From: Acetobacter sp. 46_36
GTDB lineage: Bacteria; Pseudomonadota; Alphaproteobacteria; RF32; CAG-239
Direction of reading: 5' to 3'
DNA length: 64,000 bases
Assembly (NCBI GenBank): GCA_001917135.1
Contig: MNTT01000015.1
Coordinates: 295,040-359,039, forward strand
The translations under genes and the position numbers were made by a program. Below are positions 17,883 through 26,192 of the stretch, piece by piece. The notes below the pieces were generated by a model. That model saw only the letters and a list, made by a program, of their open reading frames with translations. It searched no databases and had not been told where the DNA came from. Numbering within the stretch: the first letter of the stretch is position 1; the number at the start of each line of letters is the position of its first letter.

Positions 17883-19016
17883 TTAATTAATAATGTCAAA
17901 ATGGATGTTCGCACCGCTTTTTAGGTTTGAAACATCGTCCAATATCAGCAAGTCGCCGGCATTAAAAGTATTCCTGAGGACATATTGGTTATTTTTATCG
18001 GCAATAATATCAGCTTTGACTTTTGTAATGGCGTTGTTTCTTGCTATAACGACAAAATTTCCCGTTGTTTCCATTTTTATAAAGTTCTTGTCGAGAATAA
18101 CACTGTCTTTAAAAATTTTTTCGACTTCCACCGTTACAAAAGAATTTGGCAGAAGTTCATTTTTATCATTTTTAAAATAAGTGTAAACAGCCAGTGAGTT
18201 GGTAGTCTTATTGATTTCATTGTCAGTGTATTTAAATTCTCCGGGATAGGGAAAAATTTTGCCGTTTGCCGTCTTCAGCCGGATAATGCTGTCATTGAAC
18301 AAGTTTTTTTCACTTTGTGCCATATTAAGGTATTCTGCGTCAGTCAGGGAAAAAACAACCCGTATAGGATTTGTTTGAACGATGTTTAACAAAGTCCCGT
18401 TTCCCGGAGAAACATAGTCTCCGGGGCTTAGCGTAAAATTTCCGACAAGTCCGGAAATGGGAGCTTTAATTTTTGTGTATCCGTAATTAACCTGAGCCAA
18501 AGCGCGGTTGGCTTCTGCATTTTTTAATGCTGCCTGCGACTGCAGAAAATTATTTTTGGCATTGTCTGTTTCAATTTCGGAAAAAGCTTTCTTGCCGGAC
18601 TTTTGAACCCTGTCGTAGTAATTTTGATTGTAAGCAAAAGCTGCTTCCGCTTGTAAGACAGAAGCTTCTGCGGCGTCAAGTTTCGCTTTGTACTCATTGG
18701 GTTCAATGGTAATAAGAAGTTCTCCTTCTCTGACAAATTGTCCTGCTTTCACGGAGATTTCTTGCAGATAACCGCTGATGTAAGGGATAATCTGCACTTG
18801 ATTGATAGCTTCGGCATAGCCGACATAGCTGTTTGTTACCGTAACGTCGCCCGGCATAATCGGCTTGGCGTTTAAAGTAATGCTGTCGTTAACGGGAACC
18901 GGCCTGGCTTCTTTGGCATCAGACATTTTAAACATATAAAATCCTAATCCGAAAGAAGCCAGACATAATATTAATAACAATAATATATAAACAAAACGTT
19001 CGTTTTTATTCTCCAT
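17883..19016 (-). CDS. RND efflux periplasmic adaptor (AcrA/HlyD family)
   Basis: The 377-residue membrane-fusion protein bridges the RND transporter and the outer-membrane channel. An N-terminal membrane anchor (about 9-31) is followed by a lipoyl half-domain (QIIPYISGYLQEISVKAGQFV), a coiled-coil hairpin (LDAAEASVLQAEAAFAY... QSQAALKNAEANRAL), the second lipoyl half (YTKIKAPISGLVG) and beta-barrel domains. There is no lipobox cysteine, so it is anchored by the transmembrane helix. RBS GAGGG is at correct spacing. It is the first gene of the efflux operon, 18 bp before the transporter gene. Confidence 0.92.
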   Translation of the reverse strand: MENKNERFVYILLLLILCLASFGLGFYMFKMSDAKEARPVPVNDSITLNAKPIMPGDVTVTNSYVGYAEAINQVQIIPYISGYLQEISVKAGQFVREGELLITIEPNEYKAKLDAAEASVLQAEAAFAYNQNYYDRVQKSGKKAFSEIETDNAKNNFLQSQAALKNAEANRALAQVNYGYTKIKAPISGLVGNFTLSPGDYVSPGNGTLLNIVQTNPIRVVFSLTDAEYLNMAQSEKNLFNDSIIRLKTANGKIFPYPGEFKYTDNEINKTTNSLAVYTYFKNDKNELLPNSFVTVEVEKIFKDSVILDKNFIKMETTGNFVVIARNNAITKVKADIIADKNNQYVLRNTFNAGDLLILDDVSNLKSGANIHFDIIN

Positions 19017-19084
19017 AGCCCTCTATCCTTATTTCCTGATTAGGTTTGCAAAATAGATAATAAGCAATGGATGACTTTCAAGAC

Positions 19085-19960
19085 TTATTGCATTAGTTCT
19101 ATAGCCTTTGTAATCTTTTTTATGGAGTTAAGTTCAATCTGCCTGACCCTTTCTTTTGAAATATTGTAGGTTTTGCTTAAATCGTCAAGCGTAATGGTTT
19201 TTTCGTATAAACGCCGTTTGAACAAAATGTCTTTTTCGCGTTTGTTCAGGACATAAAGTGCCTGATTAAACATTTGCCGGCGGTATTTGACGGTTTCGGA
19301 GTGGGCAAGGCTTTCTTCCTGATTTGGCTTATTGTCTGAAATAAAATCCAGCCATTCGGTTGTTCCGTCGGAATCTCCGTCAATAATGGCATTTAAAGAG
19401 CCGTCATGCGATTTCAGGCGCATATTCATATCGGTTACGTCCTGAACGCTGACGTCGAGAGATTTGGCGATATCTTTCAAAACATGCTGCGACAGTTCTC
19501 TGTCGTCAATTAAATTCAGGCGGTTTTTTATTTTTCTGAGATTGAAAAAAAGTTTTTTCTGAGCCGCTGTTGTACCTAATTTGACCAGCGACCAGGAATT
19601 AAGAATGTATTTTTGTACGGAAGCTTTAATCCACCATAGGGCATAAGTGGAAAAGCGAAAGCCTTTTTCAGGGGCAAATTTGTCGATAGCATACATCAGG
19701 CCGATATTGCCTTCGGAAATCATTTCGCCGACAGGCAAACCATAGCCCCGGTATTTTGAAACAACCTTAACCACCAGCCGCAAATGTGATGTGATTAATT
19801 TATAGGCTATTTCTTTGTCTTTGCTTTGTTGATATCTTAGTGCTAAATCGTATTCTTCTTCGGATGATAAAATGGGAAATTTTTTGATAGATTGCAGATA
19901 ACGGGAAAGGTTTTCTTCGGGTGAAAAGTCAAGTCCATTTAGAGTAAGTTGTTCTTTCAT
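19085..19960 (-). CDS. rpoH: Heat-shock sigma factor RpoH (sigma-32)
   Basis: A 291-residue sigma-70 family protein directing RNA polymerase to heat-shock promoters. It has region 2 (SHLRLVVKVVSKYRGYG, MISEGNIGLMYAIDKF, FRFSTYALWWIKASVQKYI) and the diagnostic RpoH box QKKLFFNLRK directly after LGTTAA. Region 4 HTH is at the C-terminus (TLDDLSKTYNISKERVRQIE). RBS AGGAGA. The adjacency with rluD is a conserved alphaproteobacterial arrangement. It may share an upstream region with thermosensing structure, but none was identified by eye. Confidence 0.95.
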   Translation of the reverse strand: MKEQLTLNGLDFSPEENLSRYLQSIKKFPILSSEEEYDLALRYQQSKDKEIAYKLITSHLRLVVKVVSKYRGYGLPVGEMISEGNIGLMYAIDKFAPEKGFRFSTYALWWIKASVQKYILNSWSLVKLGTTAAQKKLFFNLRKIKNRLNLIDDRELSQHVLKDIAKSLDVSVQDVTDMNMRLKSHDGSLNAIIDGDSDGTTEWLDFISDNKPNQEESLAHSETVKYRRQMFNQALYVLNKREKDILFKRRLYEKTITLDDLSKTYNISKERVRQIELNSIKKITKAIELMQ

Positions 19961-20113
19961 GATTCTTCTCCTAAAAGTTGACTGACGCGAGTTTATAACT
20001 GTAAAATTTTTTCCACAACCTAGACAATAGTTTTATTATTTTTAATAATTTATTAAGCAATTTTAAGGAGTTGCTAAACTAAAAGATATATGCCTTGCGT
20101 TCTGAAAACGCTG

Positions 20114-21118
20114 TTAAAAAACTCTCAGATTTTCTATAAGATTTTGCATATCTTCGGGAAAATCGGCTGTAAACGACAGGCGCTGGTGGTTTATCGGATG
20201 TTCAAACCCGAGAGAATAGGCGTGGAGCGCCTGCCTCGGAAAAGTATTGACAAAGGATTTTAATGGTTCAGGCAAATTAATGGTACTTTTTTTTGCTTTT
20301 GTATATACATCGTCGCCGACCAAATTGCAACCGATAGAAGACATATGGACGCGTATTTGGTGTGTCCGTCCTGTTTCCAGATTGCATTGCACCAAGGCCG
20401 CCGCCTTTTTATAAGTTTCAATGGTTTTGTAATGGGTTGTTGCTGTTTTTCCGCCATTTTGTACAATGGCCATTTTTTTACGGTCATAAGGGCTTCGGGC
20501 GATATTGCCCGTGATTGTTCCTTGTTCGGGCGAGGGAATACCGTAAACGACAGCATAATAAGTCCGCTCAATGGTATGGTAAAAAAACTGTTCGGCTAAA
20601 CCGCGATGGGCAATGTCGTTTTTTGCCGCAACCAGAATGCCGCTCGTGTTTCTGTCAATACGATGGACAATTCCGGGTCTTGCTACGCCGCCGATTCCGG
20701 ATAGAGAATCCCGGCAATGATACAAAAGGGCATTAACCAATGTGCCCGTATAAACGCCTGCAGCCGGATGAACTGTCATTCCTGCCGGTTTGTTCACGAC
20801 AATCAGGTCACTGTCTTCATAGAGAATGTCAAGCGGTATGTTTTCCGCCTGCGGTGCCGCTTCCTTGGGTTCCGGAAGGTTTACCTGATAGACGTCTCCA
20901 ATTCGTGTTTTGTGATTTTTATCCAAGATAACTTCATCATCTGCAAAAACGAATCCCTCTTCAATCAGCCTCTGCACCTGAGCGCGCGAAAAATCCCGGA
21001 TTTCACCGGCTATATATTTGTCAATACGGAGAGAAGCCTGCGAAGCTTCAACCGGATTTGTATAAAAAACTTTATTATTTTCGCTGTCCATAGGGGTTCT
21101 TGTTAAATATATTTTCAC
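20114..21118 (-). CDS. rluD: 23S rRNA pseudouridine synthase, RluD family
   Basis: The 334-residue protein has an N-terminal S4 RNA-binding domain (RIDKYIAGEIRDFSRAQVQRLIEEG) and the RluA/RluD catalytic domain with the HRIDRNTSGILVAAK motif (active-site Asp), followed by GRTHQIRVHMSSIG. It isomerises uridines in helix 69 of 23S rRNA in this family. The annotated start is GTG at 21118; ATG at 21091 would remove 9 residues and neither has a strong RBS. It is located directly upstream of rpoH and diverges from a small membrane protein gene. Confidence 0.9.
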   Translation of the reverse strand: MKIYLTRTPMDSENNKVFYTNPVEASQASLRIDKYIAGEIRDFSRAQVQRLIEEGFVFADDEVILDKNHKTRIGDVYQVNLPEPKEAAPQAENIPLDILYEDSDLIVVNKPAGMTVHPAAGVYTGTLVNALLYHCRDSLSGIGGVARPGIVHRIDRNTSGILVAAKNDIAHRGLAEQFFYHTIERTYYAVVYGIPSPEQGTITGNIARSPYDRKKMAIVQNGGKTATTHYKTIETYKKAAALVQCNLETGRTHQIRVHMSSIGCNLVGDDVYTKAKKSTINLPEPLKSFVNTFPRQALHAYSLGFEHPINHQRLSFTADFPEDMQNLIENLRVF

Positions 21119-21166
21119 ATATACCGCCTAAAATAAACCATAAGATAAGATAAAATCAAGGGTATA

Positions 21167-21472
21167 ATGATGTCAAACGTTAAAATAGCCAAATATATTG
21201 CCATATTGCTGGGTGCCTGTATCGTTTTGTGCACTTATTTTGTGTTTTTGAAAATCCTGAATAAGAAAACGGGTATTTCCGGTGTTCCGGTTTCCACCGA
21301 AATAGTGCTGAAAGTTCCTGAAAATGCCGAAGTAAAAGATGTCAGGATAGCCGAGGGAAAAATTTATTTTTTAATGGCATCGCCTTATGAAGAGAGTTTA
21401 GTTATCGTTGACGAAAATGCCCGGCAGGAGATTTTGAAAATTGTTCTGAAAAAGGAGAAAGCCCATGAGTAA
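21167..21472 (+). CDS. Small membrane-anchored protein (DUF6476-like)
   Basis: A 101-residue protein with one N-terminal transmembrane segment (about residues 9-30) and a short extracytoplasmic beta-rich domain (VSTEIVLKVPENAEVKDVRIAEGKIYF is the shape of the segment). Its size, topology and position beside rluD fit a small uncharacterised alphaproteobacterial family (DUF6476); that name is from memory. It overlaps the next gene by 8 bp, so the two are translated together. Confidence 0.55.
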   Translation: MMSNVKIAKYIAILLGACIVLCTYFVFLKILNKKTGISGVPVSTEIVLKVPENAEVKDVRIAEGKIYFLMASPYEESLVIVDENARQEILKIVLKKEKAHE

Positions 21473-22562
21473 TGATGATTCTCTTGATGCCTTTTTGACT
21501 GCGGATATGCCGGCGGAGGAAAAGAAAAATAACAAAGACACAAGTTTGGAAGATGAATTTGCCAAGCTTTTGAATGATTTTATAAATCAGGATAAACCGG
21601 CCGCAAAACCAGATAATAAAAAAACGGAAGATAGTCTGGACAGTTTTCTTGAAAGTTCGGGCAGCGGTCTTGACAGCTTCTTGACTTCGCCGGTTGTTCC
21701 GTCCGAAAACACACCGGCCGCACAGCCGCAGCAGACATCTTTCAATGCGGAATCTGTGGAAAATGCCGCACAGCCGACAGAGGTGGAGAATTTGTCCGGT
21801 CTCGAAGTTCAGTCTGTATTTGCCGCTCCCGAAACCGCGCCGGAAAATATTCAGGCCGACGATACTGCCGCAAATAGGCTGAAACAGGAAGAGCAGGAAT
21901 TAGCGCGTGCGGTTGCCAATTTTCAGGATGGCATAGTTGCAATGGCTGACAAAAAAAATCTTAAAGTACCCGATACCGATTACAAAGAAGATATGCTGTA
22001 TCCGAACTATAAGCCCAGTATTGGCAAAAAAATTGCCCAATATCTGCTGGCATGCTGGGATATTATGAATAAATATGATCCTGAAAATATGAAACGGCTC
22101 TCCAAAGATGCCGGAGATGAAGAATATCTCGCTTTTGCCGAAACGCTGAACGATACGGATATGCAGCTTGCCATAATATCGTACGTTGAAATTCTTATAA
22201 ATCTGGAAATTTGCGAGGTCAGCTATGAGCAAAAAAAAGAAATTTTGCAAAAAAATCGGATAAAGCGGGAATTGTATGAAGAATATATGGAACTTCAGGA
22301 ACGAAAAGCCCTGTTTATCAAAAAATTGAAAGAAAAAGATTTTCCGGTAGATGCGGAGCGGCTGATAGGAAATTACTTTCGGGTTGCACAAAAAGATCCC
22401 GACGGCTCGTTTAATGCTTTGGTAAAGAATCCGGCTATGTTTTCTCCGATAGAATTTGAAAAAATCCGGCCCAAATTTTTCGGATTAATAAAAGTAACGC
22501 CCGAAGACGGAATAAAAGCAAATCAAAAAATCGGGCATTTTATAAAAAAACTTAAAGTTTAA
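21465..22562 (+). CDS. Hypothetical acidic protein with repeated DSLDxFL motifs
   Basis: Not recognised. The 365-residue protein has a long disordered acidic N-terminal half containing three short linear motifs, DSLDAFL (residue 5), DSLDSFLESS (near 57) and GLDSFLTSP (near 69), then a glutamate/alanine-rich linker. From about 155 to the end it is helical and charged (KKIAQYLLACWDIMNKYDPENMK, YEQKKEILQKNRIKRELYEEYMELQERKALFIKKL being helical runs). There is no signal peptide or membrane segment. The repeated motif suggests docking to a partner protein. It overlaps the DUF6476-like gene and precedes the coupling-protein operon, from which it is separated by a promoter-like region. Confidence 0.6.
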   Translation: MSNDDSLDAFLTADMPAEEKKNNKDTSLEDEFAKLLNDFINQDKPAAKPDNKKTEDSLDSFLESSGSGLDSFLTSPVVPSENTPAAQPQQTSFNAESVENAAQPTEVENLSGLEVQSVFAAPETAPENIQADDTAANRLKQEEQELARAVANFQDGIVAMADKKNLKVPDTDYKEDMLYPNYKPSIGKKIAQYLLACWDIMNKYDPENMKRLSKDAGDEEYLAFAETLNDTDMQLAIISYVEILINLEICEVSYEQKKEILQKNRIKRELYEEYMELQERKALFIKKLKEKDFPVDAERLIGNYFRVAQKDPDGSFNALVKNPAMFSPIEFEKIRPKFFGLIKVTPEDGIKANQKIGHFIKKLKV

Positions 22563-22594
22563 TAAAATTTGCCTGATAGCGGAACGGTTTAAAG

Positions 22595-22641
22595 TAGACA
22601 ACCTGCGGTTTTTATGCTAATATAACATAAAAGCATAAAAA
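22595..22641 (+). promoter_or_regulatory. Promoter with embedded inverted repeat, start of the VirD4-like operon
   Basis: TAGACA (22595-22600), 17 bp, then TAATAT (22618-22623) make a good sigma-70 type promoter 30 bp before the first gene of the operon. A perfect 10-bp inverted repeat, TTTTTATGCT (22609-22618) and AGCATAAAAA (22632-22641), straddles the -10 and the expected start point, the usual place for a repressor site. Confidence 0.5.
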
Positions 22642-22653
22642 TCGGAGGCAAAA

Positions 22654-24285
22654 ATGGCTGAGCAATCCCAAATAAACAAATTGGACCGGATACTAAAGCA
22701 AAATATAGAAGATATGGAAAAAGCTACAGAGGCTAATTTGATTAGTGTTCCTCCCCGAGCCGGGGCAGAAACCGGAAATGGCAGTGCGCCTGCCGGGCAG
22801 CCGCCGGAAACCGGGACGCCGTCTCCGTCAGCAGGAACTGATAATACGGGAACGGGCGGAAACGATACAGGGGACAGCAGCAGTAACAGTCAGGACGCTC
22901 CTGCACAGCCTGAAAACGGACGGGATACACCGGAACCGCGTCGTCCCGAAAAAATTCCCGATGGTATCTCGCGGGCGTATGATGATGTGTCTTTAGGCGA
23001 ATTTGATACCAAAGCCCCGAAAGAAAAAACGGAAACCAAGGGTTCAAAACCTAAAGGCGGCATAACGCCCCCCAAACGCGACCGCGGTGGAACCAAGGGA
23101 AAATCCGGCGGCGATGATATTATGGAAGTTTTTTGGAATGACTGTATTATGGCTTTTTATGCCTGGACAATAGATACGGTTGTCGACAATACGCTGGATT
23201 TTGCCGAATGGGTACTGTTTTCGCCATACAAATCCGGCGGCAGTACGGTTGAAACTACGACTGAAAAAAAGCCGAAAACCATATATATGTTGGGCGAAGA
23301 ATTGTATAAAAGCCGTATGGAAAACTTTGCCAAAGAAAAAGATAAGCTGATAGAATTAAACGAAAATCTGGAAAAAAGCGCAAACGGAATCCAGCCTGAA
23401 TGGAGACTTTGGGGAAAAATGCCGGCATTTTATCCCAAATTGCAGCAAATTCATGCCAAGGCAATAGAAAATCCCGACTCTGAAGAAGCCAAATTTATGC
23501 ATAAGTACGGTTTGGGAAGCAGTGCCGAAACCGTCAAAGGGCGTTTTGCCAAAGAGGAAAAACTGTTTATGCTCGCAGTTCGTTTGGCTACGGTAGAAGA
23601 AGTCGTCAGCGATGCCAAAAATACGATTTCTCCTGAATTTTCCCAAAAATTGGCGGATTTGGATGAAACGTTGAAAAAGAATAATTGCAGCAAGCAGGAT
23701 ATAACGGAAAAAATCAATGCTCTGTCTGAAGAAGCAGGCGGAGAATACGCTGTTTGCAAAGGTGTTTCTGATAAAATAGAAGAGATAAAGACCCTTCTTG
23801 AAAAAGATGGCGATATTTCAAAAGTAAAAAAAGATATCGTAAAAAAAGCCAAGGATATTCGTAAGATTTCCGAGGGTGCCGGCCACGATGAAGACATCAT
23901 AAAAGAACATATCAGAAAACGCGGCCAGGAAAAATATAAGAGGCTTATGGAAAATATTGATAAAATTCATGAAGCTTATGTGGATGACCCGGAAAAGGTC
24001 AAGGAAACTATTAAAGAATACCTTAGTTCTGTAAATAATGCCGGCAAGGAGGCCAAGCAAGCGACGGACAAAGTCATTGAAGAAGGCCTGAAAGGCAAAA
24101 TAAATGCCGGGGAAAAACGTAAAAACGCCAAAGCATCCGTAGAAAAAATTGATACGGCGATAAATGATTTTATGCTTGAAGGCGAAAAAATATCATCAAA
24201 AGCTCCGGCAGCCCAAAAAGATGAATTCGTATTAACGGAAAAACAATTTTCTAAAGCTATAAAAGATTATCGGTTGGGTCGCTAA
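22654..24285 (+). CDS. Unrecognised large protein, disordered N-terminus and helical C-terminus
   Basis: Not recognised. The 543-residue protein starts with GGAGG upstream. Residues about 40-155 are low-complexity (Gly/Ser/Thr/Pro rich, then KPKGGITPPKRDRGG). A short hydrophobic/aromatic patch (about 168-195, FWNDCIMAFYAWTIDTVV) is followed by a long lysine/glutamate-rich helical region, probably coiled coil. There is no signal peptide. As first gene of an operon with a type IV coupling ATPase, it may be a substrate, adaptor or scaffold; this is inference from position only. Confidence 0.6.
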   Translation: MAEQSQINKLDRILKQNIEDMEKATEANLISVPPRAGAETGNGSAPAGQPPETGTPSPSAGTDNTGTGGNDTGDSSSNSQDAPAQPENGRDTPEPRRPEKIPDGISRAYDDVSLGEFDTKAPKEKTETKGSKPKGGITPPKRDRGGTKGKSGGDDIMEVFWNDCIMAFYAWTIDTVVDNTLDFAEWVLFSPYKSGGSTVETTTEKKPKTIYMLGEELYKSRMENFAKEKDKLIELNENLEKSANGIQPEWRLWGKMPAFYPKLQQIHAKAIENPDSEEAKFMHKYGLGSSAETVKGRFAKEEKLFMLAVRLATVEEVVSDAKNTISPEFSQKLADLDETLKKNNCSKQDITEKINALSEEAGGEYAVCKGVSDKIEEIKTLLEKDGDISKVKKDIVKKAKDIRKISEGAGHDEDIIKEHIRKRGQEKYKRLMENIDKIHEAYVDDPEKVKETIKEYLSSVNNAGKEAKQATDKVIEEGLKGKINAGEKRKNAKASVEKIDTAINDFMLEGEKISSKAPAAQKDEFVLTEKQFSKAIKDYRLGR

Positions 24286-24296
24286 GGAGAAGATAA

Positions 24297-24788
24297 ATGG
24301 CAAAAGTGGAAAAATTGATAAAATTTTTTACGGTTTGTGCAGTTGTTTTTGTCGTTTTGGGGTATATTTGCCGGGAATTGTTTAAATTTATCTGGAATTT
24401 TGATATTTTCAATCGGGAATCTTACCGGATTTTGTATGATTACTGGGAAAACGGCGGCGTATTTAATACGTTTCGGGATTGCAGCTTGGGGCTGTTCTTG
24501 TTTTTAATGCCCGTAATATGGCTGGTTTTGAGTTATAAGCTGTATAAGTACGGGCTGGTGAAGTTTTTGCTTAATCCGTTGGTTAAACTGTACCGCCGTA
24601 TAACCCGTCCTAAAACTATGGAAGTTGAACACGTTTCAATCAAAAATCTTGGCGGGAAGGATAAAACGCTGGATGAGATTATCGCCGAAAAAGTGGAAAA
24701 GCAGGGAGGGAACAAAAGTGCCGGACATGCCTCGCAAAATCTGCGCCGGCAGATAGCTGCAAAAATTGAAGAAAATGAAAAACAATAA
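24297..24788 (+). CDS. Two-TM membrane protein, paralogue of the next gene's N-terminus
   Basis: Not recognised. The 163-residue protein has two transmembrane helices (about 9-30 and 62-82) separated by a short loop containing WNFDIFNRESYRILYDYW, then a basic helix (PLVKLYRRITRP) and a charged cytoplasmic tail. The loop and second helix align with the N-terminus of the following protein (WHFDIFLSEHWRLLSYKW, then PLYLFRKIT). RBS AAGGAG; it follows the 543-residue protein gene by 11 bp. Confidence 0.6.
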   Translation: MAKVEKLIKFFTVCAVVFVVLGYICRELFKFIWNFDIFNRESYRILYDYWENGGVFNTFRDCSLGLFLFLMPVIWLVLSYKLYKYGLVKFLLNPLVKLYRRITRPKTMEVEHVSIKNLGGKDKTLDEIIAEKVEKQGGNKSAGHASQNLRRQIAAKIEENEKQ

Positions 24789-24842
24789 TTACTTGTTAAC
24801 CAATCAATGGATATAATGGGAAAATAAAAGCCGGAGAAGAAC

Positions 24843-26168
24843 TTGAAACCGCTGATAATAATACTAAAAACACTGATAGTCGGCTATTTATGGAGTATTG
24901 TCTTCATAGATGGCATCAGGGTGGTTTTGCTTATAAACTGGCATTTTGACATCTTTTTATCCGAACACTGGCGCCTTTTGAGTTATAAGTGGAACAGCGG
25001 AGCGCCTATGACAAATTCAGAACTGGGCTTTTTTATGATTATAGCCAGCTCGATTCCGCTGTGGCTTGCCGGCTGGGTAGGGTTATGCCTTGTAAAGTGG
25101 GAGCGCCTGCTGAAAAAAGTATTCTTAAGCCCTCTGTATCTTTTCCGCAAAATAACCTTAAAAACCAAACCTCCGGTAGTTGTTAAGAAAAAGTCCATTG
25201 CGGAAGAAACAAAAGTTGTTAAAAAGACGCCGATAATCAAAAAAGCCCCGGTCAAACGTCCGCCGCTGCCGTCTGCGACTTTAATGCAGTCAAATATAAA
25301 CAGTAATTTGATGGCATCGCCTGCCGGACGTACTTCTTCCTATACACCGGGCAAAAAAGAGCCGGAAGCGCCGATTAACCATGCTCTGTTTAATTTTGAC
25401 GATGATGATTTTGACTTGGATTTTGATTTTGAAAAGAAAGATAAGAAGCCGGATATCGATGATTCCATTCCTTCGGCGCTTATGGTTGACGAGCCGAAAA
25501 CGATTGAAACCGTTCCTGCGGCGGTTGTTGAAGAAAAGCCTAAAAACACGCCGGCACCTTCAAAAAACCAGGAAAAATCATCACCGCAGAATAATAAAAA
25601 AGACAATGCCCAGCCTAAAAACAAATCCGCAGATATGTCTGCCGCTCAGGCTATGCCGATTAAGGAATCCCATACTCCGGTTTTGGATGTTCTTAATCAA
25701 AAGGGATTTGACGTCATCCCTTCGGCGATTATCAAAAATACGACAATTGATTACATCGGCGTTTCCAAAAATCAACTCTTTTTATGCCTGATTGATAAAG
25801 AAGCCGGCGACTGGCTGGCGGATGAAGAAAAGTTCAATGATGAAGAGCCGTTATGGTTTTCGGAAAGCAGCCACCGCATTTCTCCGGTACGAAAGATTGA
25901 TGTGGCCAGAGATATTTTAAAGACCAAACTGGCTGTCGGAGATATGAATTTTGAAATCATCGCGTATGTTATCATTCAGGCCGGCAATATTATTAACGCC
26001 GAGGATATGTTTGAAATCTGGAACAATATGAACGTAAATGTAACGCGTATAAACCGGGGCAGCCCGAAAGAAATCCGTCTGTTTTCAAAGTCGTTGGATA
26101 ATTGTGAGGAAAAAACGGATAAAAATACGCTTGAAAAACTTAAGAAACTTATTCGCAGTCTGGCATAA
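24843..26168 (+). CDS. Two-TM protein with linker and C-terminal globular domain
   Basis: Not recognised. The 441-residue protein starts with TTG (GGAGAAG upstream). Two transmembrane helices (about 8-30, 61-83) resemble the preceding gene product. A long linker follows, first Lys/Pro-rich (KKTPIIKKAPVKRPPLP), then strongly acidic (DDDDFDLDFDFEKKDKKPD), then Lys/Pro/Ser-rich. The C-terminal 165 residues form a compact alpha/beta domain (VLDVLNQKGFDVIPSAII, DYIGVSKNQLFLCLIDKE, NFEIIAYVIIQAGN), which has the strand order of nuclease-like folds but no sure catalytic motif. Probably a cytoplasmic domain tethered near the coupling ATPase encoded next. Confidence 0.6.
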   Translation: MKPLIIILKTLIVGYLWSIVFIDGIRVVLLINWHFDIFLSEHWRLLSYKWNSGAPMTNSELGFFMIIASSIPLWLAGWVGLCLVKWERLLKKVFLSPLYLFRKITLKTKPPVVVKKKSIAEETKVVKKTPIIKKAPVKRPPLPSATLMQSNINSNLMASPAGRTSSYTPGKKEPEAPINHALFNFDDDDFDLDFDFEKKDKKPDIDDSIPSALMVDEPKTIETVPAAVVEEKPKNTPAPSKNQEKSSPQNNKKDNAQPKNKSADMSAAQAMPIKESHTPVLDVLNQKGFDVIPSAIIKNTTIDYIGVSKNQLFLCLIDKEAGDWLADEEKFNDEEPLWFSESSHRISPVRKIDVARDILKTKLAVGDMNFEIIAYVIIQAGNIINAEDMFEIWNNMNVNVTRINRGSPKEIRLFSKSLDNCEEKTDKNTLEKLKKLIRSLA

Positions 26169-26192
26169 TTGTTATTATTGAGGTAAGAAAAA

